DNA of 64,000 bases from Miscanthus floridulus. Its lineage: Eukaryota > Streptophyta > Magnoliopsida > Poales > Poaceae. The position numbers and the translations under genes were made by a program. Below the pieces are notes generated by a model that searched no databases, had not been told where the DNA came from, and saw only the letters and a program-made list of their open reading frames with translations. Of the stretch, positions 35,276 through 47,123 are shown piece after piece (position 1 is the stretch's first letter; each line of letters starts with the position of its first letter). The stretch lies in assembly GCF_019320115.1 (NCBI RefSeq), contig NC_089593.1, positions 8,818,126 through 8,882,125 on the forward strand. The letters run 5' to 3'.

Positions 35276-35944
35276 TGCGATTGTGTTTGAGAAATGAAAT
35301 AATGCTGAGATAACAAATTATCAACCCAAACAGTATATAGAAAGATCACCACAAAAATATAGCACAGAACGCAATCACAAACCAAGGAAAAATGACCAAA
35401 AAAATAGAAGTCAGTCGCTGAATCGCAGGAAGATTCATTGTTTTCCCACCATACATAATGTCAGCCGCAAGTGTATTTCTTACAAGACCATCTGAACCGC
35501 AGGGTCCATAGTTTTCCCCAGCTGCAAGTCTATTAAACGGGATAATCTAGCCAACACTGCAGTATTGGGGGGAAATCATATAAGCAGAGGTGAACACGGG
35601 AGCAGTTAAATAAGACATCAACGCAGTCAGTAGCCCATTATGCACAAACATAGGAGCAGCTAAATAACACTGAAAAATGTTGTAGGAAAGATTTCCTCTT
35701 ATCACTTTAAGGCCACAGGTTAATTTTGGTTGCATGATGCACCAGACATCTCTCGGACCCATTTTCATTTGTATTATTTGAATGGAAGCTAAAAATAAAT
35801 GTTTTGTACAAAGCAGAAGGTGCAACAGGCAACCAGACATACCGGCCAATCTAATGCTACTCTCCGAGAAATACTGAACTATATAGTTGCTAAAGTAAAA
35901 AAAGCATGGAATGCAATAGAGGATAATTTGAGAACAACGATCAC

Positions 35945-37485
35945 CTCGTGGAGACTGTCCTCCATCAACTTCAAGGTCCATAACACCTCCTTCTCTAGGA
36001 TCTGCAACCACCAAAAGCGAACTTTTTAGCCTTCATGTATACAGCTAAAGGACTATAAAAATTTGTCAACAAATTCGAAACAGAACTGCATTTGTAGCAT
36101 GTGTTGAAGGACATCCGTACAAACTTTAAAATTACTAACCAAGGCTTAACAGATACCTGGATTCCTCGGTTGAACTACTTTATAACTGTAGCTCCATTTT
36201 GAAACAACAAAAGAACTTAGCAAACTTATATTAAGAAAAATTGGTTTCGAGCACGTAGCAACAATTTAAATGTAACTGAAAACAGTGGAACACACTATAC
36301 TGACATTTCATCAAACAGTTCAACGAATCTAAACTGTTTGATGACAAATTGTCTAGGGAATAGCATATGCTACCTTTGGGTCAGGAACACATTCTTGCTA
36401 AGGCAAGATAACTTATCGGGGAGAGGCACAGGTGGTACCTTGAGCTGCAAATGGTGGTCGACTGCAAGTCACCACTTTCGATGCCGGGTCGCATAGGCAC
36501 TGGAGTGATTGGTATTGGTATTACATAGTTCCTCAATGCATAAAGATTAGAAATCAATAAAAGATTTTTTTTATCTATCAAAGGAGAGCAATCAATTAAT
36601 CTTACAGCCTTTCTGTATTATATAAAGCGAAGCTTTGAACAAACAAACTAAAAATTGCCTACATCTGTACAACTCGGATTTCGTTTGAGGAACGCAACAG
36701 TCAATGTAACATTTGATGGGACAAAACTGGTGGCAAGGCAAACCACAGTTTCCATCCATTTGAACAATCCAAGAGAAAAGAAATCGCAATGTATCTTTAT
36801 TTTAGTAAGGAAAACATATGTTATATGACATAGAATAACTTTATTGGCAGGTAGGCAACATTTCTAAAATAATGTCTAGATATGCTTCTGCAAGAGAATT
36901 AAAGTTTGAATTTGAATTCACCTTTTCACAGCAAGAAACTAAAGCTAATCCTTGTTCAGACAAAACAATAAAGTTCATCCTACGGATTCACACTTCTAAA
37001 CCAACAAAAGGGAATAAAGTTCCTCCCTTTAGCTCATTAGGCTGCAAAATTGAAACAAAAAGAAAGAGGTGATATTAGCAGTCACCTAATCTCTTCAAAT
37101 TTAGAGGAACAGTGTTAGCTGGAAGTCTCATCGCCTGTTTTTTCTGTATTGCTTCATTGCTGTCATTCACCTATGGTTATAAATATTATTTAGAAATGGA
37201 AAGTAATTTCATAAATTGATAAACCAGCAAGCCAACTCCTAAAGAGCGACCAACAAAAAGCTAGTAAGAAATCCACTATGGTCATGCACAAAGGCTTTTC
37301 TTCCATAGGTGCCCAGTCAATGCAAAAAAAAAAAATGGATGCAACAAGCATGAGATTAGGCTGGTAAGAAATCAAGCGTGGTCCAAATTAATAATTGCTC
37401 CCAAAAGCATCATTAGCATAAACCATACCAGTCCACGAAGCATGGCACACAGCCTGTAGCCAAATTGCAGGCGAAGCCTTTCTGC
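35945..37485 (-). other. Uncertain multi-exon gene or pseudogene (exon candidates)
   Basis: Minus-strand segments bounded by AG and GT look like exons: 37429-37485 (ERLRLQFGYRLCAMLRG), 37086-37170 (phase-compatible with the first; NDSNEAIQKKQAMRLPAN), 36374-36444 (LKVPPVPLPDKLSC) and 35945-36001 (PREGGVMDLEVDGG). The first two join in frame, but I could not join the third or fourth without a stop, so the gene is either broken or my borders are wrong. The protein family is not recognised. An upstream first exon could end at the GT near 37551. Confidence 0.3.
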
Positions 37486-37551
37486 CTATGCATCAGGGCA
37501 AAGAAGCTTTAGCCGTATACATGAAAAAAGGTAAAATCAAAATACCTTGAT

Positions 37552-38620
37552 ATGGCAACAGCACTGCTACGCAGGCAGCATCCATCAATTCGTCTGCCTA
37601 GCTTCTTCCTTGCCATGGCCCGCAAGCGTGCCTCCACAGCTAGCTACTCACCAACTGGGGCCAGATCGCGTACAACCCCACAGCTTGAATCTTGGATTAG
37701 CAAACCTCACAGCCTGGGTGTGCCCACCGCTGCACGAGGGGCGCCCTGGCCCTAGTCAACCATGGAAGACCGCCGGAGGCCGACCGCCGCCCCGGTGCTC
37801 CGCCGGGCCAGGGGGTGCTTCGCCGGTTCTTGGCCGCACAATACAGATTTGGCGTCCTCCTTACCCCCAACAGCTACAGACGCTCCACGGAGAAGCAGGC
37901 CACCAGTGAGCTGCAACAGATAGGCGGGAAACGAATGGAAAAGTAAGGATGGAGAGAGGCCGGGCGGCTCACCTGGCGCAGCCAGCAGAACGGCAAGGAA
38001 GACGGAACGGAGGGGCCGCTCGAGCCGAGGCTGTCCGCGCTGGTGCGCCACCGCGCTAGGGTCCCAACAAGGCAACATCGCCCTCGCGCTGGAGGCCTCC
38101 CACGTTGGAGAACAGATCCGCTCGGGCCAGTGCGGCACCGCGCCGGAGGCCTCCCGCGCTGGTCGCCACCCGCTACAGGGCGCCGATGCGCTAGGGTTCT
38201 CTCGCTGGAACTGTCTGGGCCGGGGCACCGCCGTGCTAGGGATGTCATGCGACTGTGTCACTGCGCCGCAGACCACGGCGCCAGAGCCACCGACACCGTG
38301 GCAGCTCCACACGGGGCTCGGAGGCCACGGTGCCGGAGCCGTGCGAGTGTGCCACTGCGCCGCAGGCCACGGCGCCAGAGCCACCGACGCCGCGCCAGCT
38401 CCACACGGGGCCCGGAGGCCACGGTGCCGGAGCCGCCGCGCCTGGGCCCTCCTGTGCCGCCGCGCTAGCTGCACGGAAGCCGCACGCGTGGAGGCCACTG
38501 CGCTGGGGCCACCAGCGCCGCCGCTCGAGCCCTGGCTCAGGAGTCGGGCCTCCCCAGCCCCAGCCGCCGCTGAGAGAGGAGCGAGAGGGAGGAGAAGTGG
38601 ATTTGGAATGTGGAGCTAGG
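37552..38620 (-). other. GC-rich presumed 5' region of the minus-strand transcript
   Basis: Very GC-rich with long overlapping low-complexity frames on both strands. On the minus strand a TATA-like AAATATATACC at 38625-38637 is followed by GAAACCCTAG, a common plant 5'-UTR start. A short frame MARKKLGRR... could begin at about 37618 and run to a donor at 37551. Coding of the rest is not supported. Confidence 0.35.
38259..38450. repeat. Tandem duplication, about 95-bp unit x 2
   Basis: Two consecutive copies starting CACTGCGCCGCAG and running through CCAGAGCCACCGAC, CACACGGGG and GGAGGCCACGGTGCCGGAGC. They differ at a few positions and lie in the GC-rich region. Confidence 0.85.
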
Positions 38621-38639
38621 GTTTCAGCCGGTATATATT

Positions 38640-39684
38640 TGGCATGGGAAGAGCAGCAGCACCGTTGGATTGAGGATCTGATGCTCAGGAAAATTTTGAA
38701 CAACGTGGCCACCTTGAGGCCGCGCCGTGGCCAGAACAAATTTACTCTTTAAATATAACCTCATGTAGCCTTTTTTGCTGTCAACCTATGGCTCCTTGTT
38801 TTTAAAGCGATGCATATGCGAGTTTAAAAACACATAGCAACAAAGCAACGATGTCAAGCTATCGGTTGTTTTGTTTTAAGGGCGATATTGTATAGGGTTG
38901 TCTTTCAAGAAACTATAGGCTTCTTGCTCGATTTTTCTTACAACGAGCACGCTGAAGTTTGCATCGTTGCATCTTGGTCAAGTCTGAAGGGGGCCACCTT
39001 GCTTCGAAGCACTTGGACTCTAGCTTACTACTCTCGACTTCATTTCTACCTGCAGAGGCAATTTTGCTCCACGTTTTGCATAGTGGATTGATGAGCCTGG
39101 TTCTCACTGACAATTGGCTCTTTGATATCTTTAATCGAGACCTCCATAGAGCCAATTATATACGAGATACTCTTGTTTGGCCTGAATTCTTTTCAATCTT
39201 GCTGTCTTTCGTAGGATCTACCAAGGTGTTATGTCATCATCTTTTAGACCGTTCGTGGACCGTGTATCATGTCAGGCATTTATATAAAATCACCTTATTT
39301 CCATTAGAGCCACCATTTTCTTTCACGGAACGAATTGAACCCACCAGTATTGTACGCACCGTATATGTTGATATATATCTGTGTATATAAACTTGGTTAG
39401 ATTTTTTTTAAAAGGTTGAGTGTTATAAAATAAAACTGAAATCACCCGTAGTATATATTTTAAAACGAATGGAACAGAAATGGACTTATACTATTACTAA
39501 ACAGGAAAGCTCATGTGTATAAATAAATAAATAATATATATATGCAGCGCGATCTAGCTAGGCAGAGGAGGGAGAGGGAGCGGTTGGCACCGCACCGCGC
39601 GCGCTTGTCCGCTTGACCGGCAGGAGCTAGCGCGCGCGCGCGCGCCTTGCAGTCCATCATTCCAGAACCAATCAATAATCAAGC
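38640..39684. other. Divergent intergenic region upstream of MFS gene
   Basis: No gene recognised. TATA-like ATAATATATATATGC at 39531-39545 lies about 140 bases before the MFS start codon and is the likely core promoter of that gene. Confidence 0.5.
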
Positions 39685-42600
39685 ATGGCGCAGCAACCGG
39701 GCGGGCGAGGTGGGGAGGAGGAGGAGGAGGTGGAGGTGGAAGCAGGGGGCCGGCACCGGCAGCAGCAGCGGTGGGCGGTGCTGGTGGCGACGGTGTGGAT
39801 CCAGGCGCTGACGGGGACCAACTTCGACTTCTCGGCCTACTCGTCGGCGCTCAAGTCGTCGCTGGGGGTCTCCCAGGAGGCGCTCAACTACCTGGCCACA
39901 GCGTCGGACCTGGGCAAGGCGCTGGGGTGGTCGTCGGGCCTGGCGCTGCTCCACATGCCGCTCCACGCCGTGCTCATGGTCTCCGCCGCCTTGGGGCTCG
40001 CCGCCTACGCCGTCCAGTACTGCTGCCTGGTCGCGTCCGTCGCCGTCCCCTACCCTCTGGTACGTGCGTGCGTGTCGTCGTCATTGTCATTGCTTGGCGG
40101 CGTGTCCAGCTGATGTTCGATCGTTGAGGTTCAGCCGTGGTTGGCATATACGAGTATATGCCAGTCACCCTCATCGATCAATTGCCGGCCGCCTCGATCG
40201 TTTCGTTTAGTCTATGAGAAAGAAATAGCCAACAAAATAATAAAAGAAGACAGGAATGGACGTAGACGACGATGGAGAGTCTGATGATGGGGAATCAGCC
40301 ATCAGGGACGGTGGCAGCGAGCAGCAATGGCCAATGGCCGGCCCGGCGGAGCAGAAAAGGACGCCGGCCCGGCCGGGTTGTGCTTGTGCTGTGCATGCCG
40401 CTCGTCCTTCCGTCGGTCGCGACGACCATGCCGTGCCGGCCGGCTCCTATTCGGAGGCTTGCTGTGCTTGTATATTTGTATCTGTATATATTCGGAATTT
40501 CGGAAACACCAAGCAAGCACGCTACACCACTGACGGCTGGGCTGTGTCTGGGAGCTAGTAGCTCCACGCCTCCGATCCATCTGGCATCTCATTTCCTTTT
40601 CTTGAATAGACTCAGCTGCACCCGTCGGAACGGATCTCCGTTTCCTTCCTTACGTTTATTATCCGAACGAAACCATTCTCACCTTCCCTCTTCTTTGTTG
40701 TTTCACCTTTTCTTTATATATATATATATATAGTCATAAAATTTCTTTCATTTTCACATAGTGATTATTGTCTCTGTAAAGCAAGAATCTCCCCAAATGG
40801 CAGTGTCTGGCATTTTTATTTTTCTATCACGTTCTCGTTTTCCTTACAAAATCCAAACAAAGGGCCGAGCAAAAGTGACATGACATGAGATGGGGATTAG
40901 GACATATATACCACAAATCTGCTGCTACCAACATCCATCATCAACCAGCAGTGGCGGAGCCAGGATTCCAAACTTGGGTATTCCTACTTCCACGTCAATA
41001 AAAAAAACAGTTGTTTTTAACTGCAATGAGTGAAAATACTACAAAATATGAGCCAATTTGAGAGGCTGTTTTTTACTGTTTTGGGCTTCAATGAGTGAAA
41101 ATACTATAAAATATGACATTATGCATATACATATACAAGTATATACACATATATACATAGAAATGTGCTAAAATAGTTGGGTATTCCTGGGAATATGGGG
41201 AATACCCTCTGTATCCGCCCATGTCAACCAGTGAAAGTAACCAGAGATATCCTTTTTTTTAAAGAAAGTATCCAGAAATAGTCAAGTTACTTCATCAACA
41301 ACCAATCAACCAACCAGTACATTTCAAACTCAACTCTGCTTTTGACTGCTAGATGAGCCACCTGCACGGCTGCACACCACGCGCGCGCCCACACTTCTGC
41401 TTCTTTATTTGTCTAAACCCTTCAAAAAAACACATCCTCCAAACTGTATGCATTTCTTTTTTTTTTCTTTTTCTGGTATACATCTTGTTCATTGACAGGT
41501 GTGCCCAATCCTAAAAACCTTCATCTCTCAAACAGTGACCACATATTCCATCAACTGGCATCAGGGAATCAACATCCTGGGCAAGTGTAAAATGTTCTTG
41601 CTTCTGTTAACAAGCAAACCATTCAAATTCATTTACCCCAAGCACCAACAGTACACTATCTTTATCCAAACGAAAAAGTCTTGAAGGACTAGTACTAAGT
41701 TCATACACAAAGTTTGGTAGGTTCTCAGCCACTGCCAAAAAAAGTCTAGCATCACAACAACAAATACACATCGCAACCACATCAACTAGGTACCACAACG
41801 TCCCCACCGGCATCACACACGCATGAGGCATGCCATTCCATTCTCACAAGTCACGGCTGCATCATCCACCTACTCCACATCTTCCTTCAATACATTCAGG
41901 AGAAGTATGTGGCATGTCACAACACATAAATGGAATCACAAAGTTTTAAGGTCACATTGCCACGGTGCCGTTACAAAATACTACAGTTTTTGATACCTAA
42001 CCTCAATTCCCTGCTCAGCTACTCAATGCCTACCACATATCTGGGTACTGGGAATTGTTGAGGAAAATGAGATTAGATGTCCCATTCCAAGCACGTTCTA
42101 AAAGCATTCATCACTACATCTTCAAAGGAAAATAAAAAGGATGTACATTCTTCTAGTAGTAAAATGCATTCCGGACCCTATTGATAGACCTCCCAGCATA
42201 GAAATCAACCCTGCAGTTTTCAGTAGATAGCCTATATTAGCATACCGGTTTTCTTGACAAACTGATTGCAAACACTTCACTCGAATGTATTCAAGCCAAG
42301 ATGTAGAGACGACAGAGGTTAAATAGTCAATTAAAACCATAACATGCAAATGCAATTTATATTAAACTTAATTATTTGATCAAATTCTGATTCATATGTT
42401 GGGCCCTGCAGGTGTTCTTGGTCTGCTTGATAGCAGGGTGCAGCATCTGCTGGTTCAACACAGTCTGCTTTGTTCTCTGCATCCGCAGCTTCTCTGCAAA
42501 CAACCGCTCCCTGGCCCTCTCCCTCTCAATAAGCTTCAACGGGCTCAGCGCTGCCTTCTACACTCTCTTTGTGAATGCCCTCTCCCCTTCCTCCCCAGCT

Positions 42601-43855
42601 GTATACCTCCTCCTCAATGCAATCCTCCCTTTTGGTGTCTCTATTCTTGCACTCCCAGCAATCCTCTGCCACACAAATGACAGCCACCTCCAAAGTGCGC
42701 CCAGGCATGACAGGCGTGTCTTCCTCGGTCTCTACATCCTCGCATTCATCACCGGCATATATCTGGTGGTCTTTGGATCTTTCACTGCAACCGGCTCTAC
42801 TGCATGGGTCATCCTCACAGGTGCCATGGTCCTCCTCGCCCTTCCTCTCATCATCCCTGCCTGCTCCAGTTGCTCATATGTGGATACAGATGGCCCTGAC
42901 CCTGCATCACCACTAAACCATGATGATCCACATAAGCCACTCCTAGTCAGTAACAATCATCGGATGGAATCCAATGCGATGGTGCAAAAACCAATGGAGC
43001 ACCAGACGCAGGGCAATTGTTGTGGAACAATAGTGGGCAAGGGCCGCCTGGAGGCCCTCGGTGAAGAACATAGTGCAAATAAGCTCATTCGGTGTGTGGA
43101 CTTCTGGCTCTACTACACAGCCTACTTCTGTGGAGCCACTGTTGGCCTGGTATACAGCAACAACTTGGGGCAGATCGCGCAGTCATTGCAACAGCAGTCA
43201 CAGCTCACGATGCTACTTGCTGTCTACTCATCCTGCTCCTTCTTCGGTCGTCTTCTTTCTGCACTACCTGACATCCTTCACAGGTATCTGTTTTGCTTTA
43301 TACACAAACATATATCTCATCATATCACATGCTTCCTAACTAAAATTTGTATACAGGAAGGTGTCACTTGCTCGCACAGGGTGGCTTGCTGCTGCATTGG
43401 TCCCCATGCCAATGGCCTTTTTCCTTATGTGGACCCAACAAGATGCAAGCACCCTGGTAGCAGGAACAGCACTAGTTGGCCTAAGCTCAGGGTTCATCTT
43501 TGCTGCAGCAGTGTCAGTGACCTCCGAGCTCTTTGGACCAAATAGCGTTGGGGTGAATCACAACATCCTAATCACCAATATCCCGCTGGGCTCACTCCTC
43601 TATGGCCAGATTGCTGCCATGGTATACGATGGAAATGGCCAAAAGATGACAGTAATGGATAACAGCACTGGCATTGTTGACACCATGATTGTGTGCATGG
43701 GGATGAAGTGCTACTCAACCACCTTCTTCCTGTGGGCTTGCATCACATTTCTGGGGTTAGCATCAAGCATAGTTCTATTCATACGAACAAAACCAGCTTA
43801 TGCTGCTGCTGCTAGCCGGTCAAGTTGTAAGCACATTCACCAAGTTTCTAGTTAA
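39685..43855 (+). CDS. Nodulin-like / NFD4-type major facilitator superfamily transporter
   Basis: Three exons join in frame: 39685-40059, 42412-43283 and 43357-43855, giving 581 aa, the usual size for this plant family. The N-terminal half is the nodulin-like domain: WIQALTGTNFDFSAYSS, then LNYLATASDLGKALGWSSG. The C-terminal half has the paired signature CVDFWLYYTAYFCGATVGLVY with NNLGQIAQSL, then VTSELFGPNSVGVNHN and the glycine-rich PLGSLLYGQIAA. About 12 membrane spans are apparent, with a hydrophilic middle loop at about residues 265-340. An acidic Glu-rich run precedes the first span. Family members are membrane transporters with mostly unknown substrates. ATG 39685 is the first in frame and follows a GC-rich leader. 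Intron 1 is 2.35 kb. Confidence 0.93.
40060..42411 (+). other. Large first intron of the MFS gene
   Basis: Begins GTACGT and ends GCAG. It holds a (TA)8 stretch near 40716-40731 and, at about 40950-41225, a segment whose ends (GGCGGAGCCAGGATTC and GTATCCGCCC) resemble an old TIR element, without confirmed inverted repeats or target duplication. Open frames inside are GC-rich shadows. Confidence 0.6.
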
Positions 43856-43999
43856 CAAAGAAACTCCTCCATCAGTTCCTTACTGATTTGAAACCAGAGT
43901 TAGCTTGTACAAAAAATTGACTTTGTTCTAGGTGAAATGGGCTAGATACAATACACAAAATGAATACCATGACAAGAGACATCAAGAGGATAGAAGATT

Positions 44000-46380
44000 A
44001 TCAGCTTATCAGCTGGTATGTAAAGTACAACCAGTAATCCAGTATTACCTTTACTGCGATTAATACTAACAAGTAGGCCCAAGGTTGGATGAAGTCAGTT
44101 TGGAATGTTTATTACTGGTTGACTGAGACATGTGCAAAATCCTCCGTATTTACTGTTGTTATGTACGTTGAAATTTCGATCAATGAAAACATGGCATTTC
44201 AAAGGAACGAATTATTTTTTTGAAGTACTTCTCACGGTAATTCTAGTAACATCTATACCTTAAATAATCAACCTAATCATTCTTATACATTTATGATCAA
44301 AGTTAAAAAAGTTTGATTGACAAGAATATTCTGATTTGGAGCTAGTGCTACTTAACAACGTATCACATGGTAGAGTTCAGAGCAAATAACTTATCTTTCA
44401 ATCTTTGTCAGGGCAATAATGTTTACATTAAATAAGGATGGCAGCGAGTTGCCGAGTTCTCTAAATAGCAGAAAATGACACGAAAGTTCTAAATTTTGGA
44501 AGGATGTCCTAGATGGACCACTCCAGTGAGCTGTAATAAAAAAAGAAATATAATTCAGTATGGAGCCCATGGAGCATTCGATTCAGGCAAAGAAATGGAC
44601 CTTTGTCACCTTTCTGAACATATAATTTTGTTATTATATTGTTAAATAGCACGGTAGAAAGCGAATCCAGTGTGGACACATGCCTACAACAACAACAAAG
44701 CCTTTAAGTCCCAAACAAGTTGGGGTAGGCTAGAGTTGAAACCCAACAGAAGCAATCAAGGTTCAGGCACGTGAATAGCTGTCTTCCAAGCACTCCTATC
44801 TAAGGCTAAGTCTTTGGGTATATTCCATCCTTTCAAGTCTCCTTTTATTGCCTCTACCCAAGTCAACTTCGGTCTTCCTCTGCCTCTCTTCACGTTACTA
44901 TCCTGACTTAGGATTCCACTATGCACCGGTGCATCTGGAGGTCTCCGTTGCACATGTCCAAACCATCTCAACCGGTGTTGGACAAGCTTTTCTTCAATTG
45001 GCGCTACCCCTAATCTCTCACGTATATCATCGTTCCGAACTCGATCCCTTCTTGTATGACCGCAAATCCAACGCAACATACGCATTTCCGCGACACTTAG
45101 CTGTTGAATATGTCGTCTTTTCGTAGGCCAACATTCTGCACCATACAACATAGCCGGTCTAATCGCCGTCCTATAAAACTTGCCTTTTAGCTTCTGTGGT
45201 ACCCTTTTGTCACATAGGACACCAGACGCTTGCCGCCACTTCATCCACCCTGCTTTGATTCTATGGCTAACATCTTCATCAATATCCCCGTCCCTCTGTA
45301 GCATTGATCCTAAATATCGAAAGGTATCCTTCCTAGGCACTACTTGACCTTCCAAACTAACATCTTCCTCCTCCCGAGTAGTAGTGCCGAAGTCACATCT
45401 CATATACTCAGTTTTAGTTCTACTAAGTCTAAAACCTTTGGACTCCAAAGTCTCCCGCCATAACTCCAGTTTCTGATTCACTCCTGTCCGGCTTTCATCA
45501 ACTAGCACTACATCGTCCGCGAACCTTTAAACATTCCTGGAAGCTACCATCCAGCAATTTCAGAGTAGGAGAGAATATTCACTGGAATGCAAAAAGAATC
45601 ACATTTGTATTACTTCATTTGAGGGGTTACAACTGGAGGATGTGAATGCAAATACTTGAACAAAACAAAGATGATCGGAAAGTAACGGCTTAATAGCTGA
45701 TATGTTAAAGTACAAAACCAACACACCATTCACAGTCCACAGAGCATGAATACTAACAAGTTTGCCCAAGATAGCATGAGTCAGTTTAGACTGTCGTTGC
45801 CAGTCAAATAGAATTGTGTGCAAAATGTTCCATGTTTACTGTTTTTATGTTATACTTAATGGCTTAAAGTATGCAGGACTTCGGAGATTGGATCTGATTG
45901 GCTTTTCAGCTTTCTGCCTAAATTGAAGTCAAATAACTTCTCTTTCAATCTTTATTAAGGAGATACTGATACAGTAAACAGGGGATCAATGAGTTCTTCA
46001 GATAGGACAATATGACACAGAGAGTTTAAATTTTGCAAGAATGGTCAGGATGAACTACTAAGGTGTTGAAAAGGAACTAAACTTCATTGAGCAATAGTTG
46101 AAAAGGAACTACACTTCAGCGAGGGATCCACAGAGCATTCAATTATTGTACAAACAGATATACAACTTTCACCTCTTTCTATACCTACAATTTCGCTGTT
46201 ATAATGTTAAAATAACACATAACAAGTGAAATCCAGTCTGAAAGTGTATAGTTTGTTCCCTCGAAAAAATAAATAGCTTTGTTACCTATAGCCCTTCAAC
46301 CTTTCCTGGAAGGTACCATCCATCCAGCCATCAAGCTATTTCAGAGAAGTACGACAAATTATTCACCAAATGCATAAGAC
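44000..46380. repeat. Old tandem duplication of non-coding DNA, period about 1.7 kb
   Basis: Blocks in 44000-44620 recur diverged in 45690-46240: a CAGCTTATCAGCTGGTATG-like block, TACTAACAAG...GCCCAAG, GTGCAAAATSYTCC, CTTTCAATCTTT, GAGTTCT and GGAGCATTC. A CCTGGAAGSTACCATCCA block is at both 45536 and 46305. The first copy was later split by the LINE at 44683-45527. The original function of the duplicated sequence is unknown. Confidence 0.7.
44683..45527 (-). mobile_element. 5'-truncated RTE-type LINE
   Basis: A minus-strand frame to 44756 encodes the C-terminal RT: it begins at the FADDVV catalytic box (about 45527) and continues [54 protein letters not shown], typical of plant RTE-clade LINEs. 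The 3' end is a (TTG)n-type tail (CAACAACAACAAAG on the plus strand at 44690), characteristic of the clade. The 5' truncation falls exactly at the catalytic motif. No target duplication is clear. Confidence 0.9.
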
Positions 46381-46415
46381 TGATACAATCACTTGACAGG
46401 AGCAGGACACATAAC

Positions 46416-47123
46416 TCATGACTGTTTCTTCTGTTCTTCGTCATGCTTGCGCCATGGGTTCAGGGCTTCCCTCATAGCTTGGGCCTCTGGACTGCTTTCC
46501 CAAGCTCGTTTTTCTGACTCCAAGACAACAACCTTATCATCTGTAGCATCAGGGGGGGGGGGGGGGGGGGGGGGAGGTACAGAAATGTAAGAGGCCTTCC
46601 TATGCAGCAGTGAAAAAATAGAGAGCCTGACAGGATTAATGGTACTAGGCAATCTGAACTCGTTGTGTGGCCACCAAAGTATCAGAAGTTGGGATTGTTG
46701 TTGTTAAATGGGAACATGCACTGAAGCATCAAATTAAAATAGCCATCCCCCCACCCCCTGGATTTCCCAAAATGAGCTGATCTGAATTTCTATGACAGGA
46801 AAATGCAAGTGGCAATTGGATCTAGAAGTAGAAATGCTGCAGTTGAGAACTTTGCAATCTGCCTAAAGGTACCTTCATGTTGGAAAAAAAAAGTGGGGAC
46901 TGGATGTATGCTCTCAGATGGACAGCCAATAATACTTGTTTCAAGTGCGATTGATTATTAGAAATCAGAAATAATATATTACAAGGGTGAGGGGGGTTGG
47001 ATGCTGAGCAGAGCAGGGAGGGAGAAGCGTACAGAAGCCCGTGTGGATCATGAAGAGCTCCATGGCAGCGCCAATGGAGGCCCCGACCGCCGTGATCTTC
47101 AGGTACCAGCCCGCGAACCTCAT
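46416..47123 (-). CDS. Conserved plant membrane microprotein, 71 aa
   Basis: Two exons on the minus strand: 47033-47123 (ATG at 47123) and 46416-46540 (TGA at 46416-46418), joined through a GTACGC donor and a CTACAG acceptor. The product is 71 aa: MRFAGWYLKI start, one hydrophobic segment at about residues 8-28 (AVGASIGAAMELFMI), a GFYDKVVVLESEKRAWES helix and an NPWRKHDEE tail. I recognise the pattern as a small conserved plant protein of unknown function; the short N terminus plus single span would suit an organelle inner membrane, but that is inference. The intron contains a run of 23 G (plus strand) directly before the acceptor. The usual longer frames over this locus run out of the true frame into introns and should not be used. 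Confidence 0.85.
46552..46574. repeat. Homopolymer of 23 G (poly-C in the transcript)
   Basis: An uninterrupted G run on the plus strand. In the minus-strand microprotein transcript it is a 23-base poly-C tract ending about 11 bases before the 3' splice site, so it occupies the polypyrimidine-tract position. Confidence 0.97.

Noticed and set aside
37752..38752. Several 120-250-codon frames on both strands
   Set aside because: GC-rich low-complexity overlap in all frames, plus a 95-bp tandem duplication; no consistent domain.
40256..40733. Frames of 100-153 codons after the first MFS exon
   Set aside because: They lie in the first intron, which is fixed by the exact in-frame join 40059/42412.
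40950..41225. Possible TIR element in the MFS intron with GGCGGAGCCAGG start
   Set aside because: Right-end similarity is short and no target duplication was found; kept only as a note on the intron.
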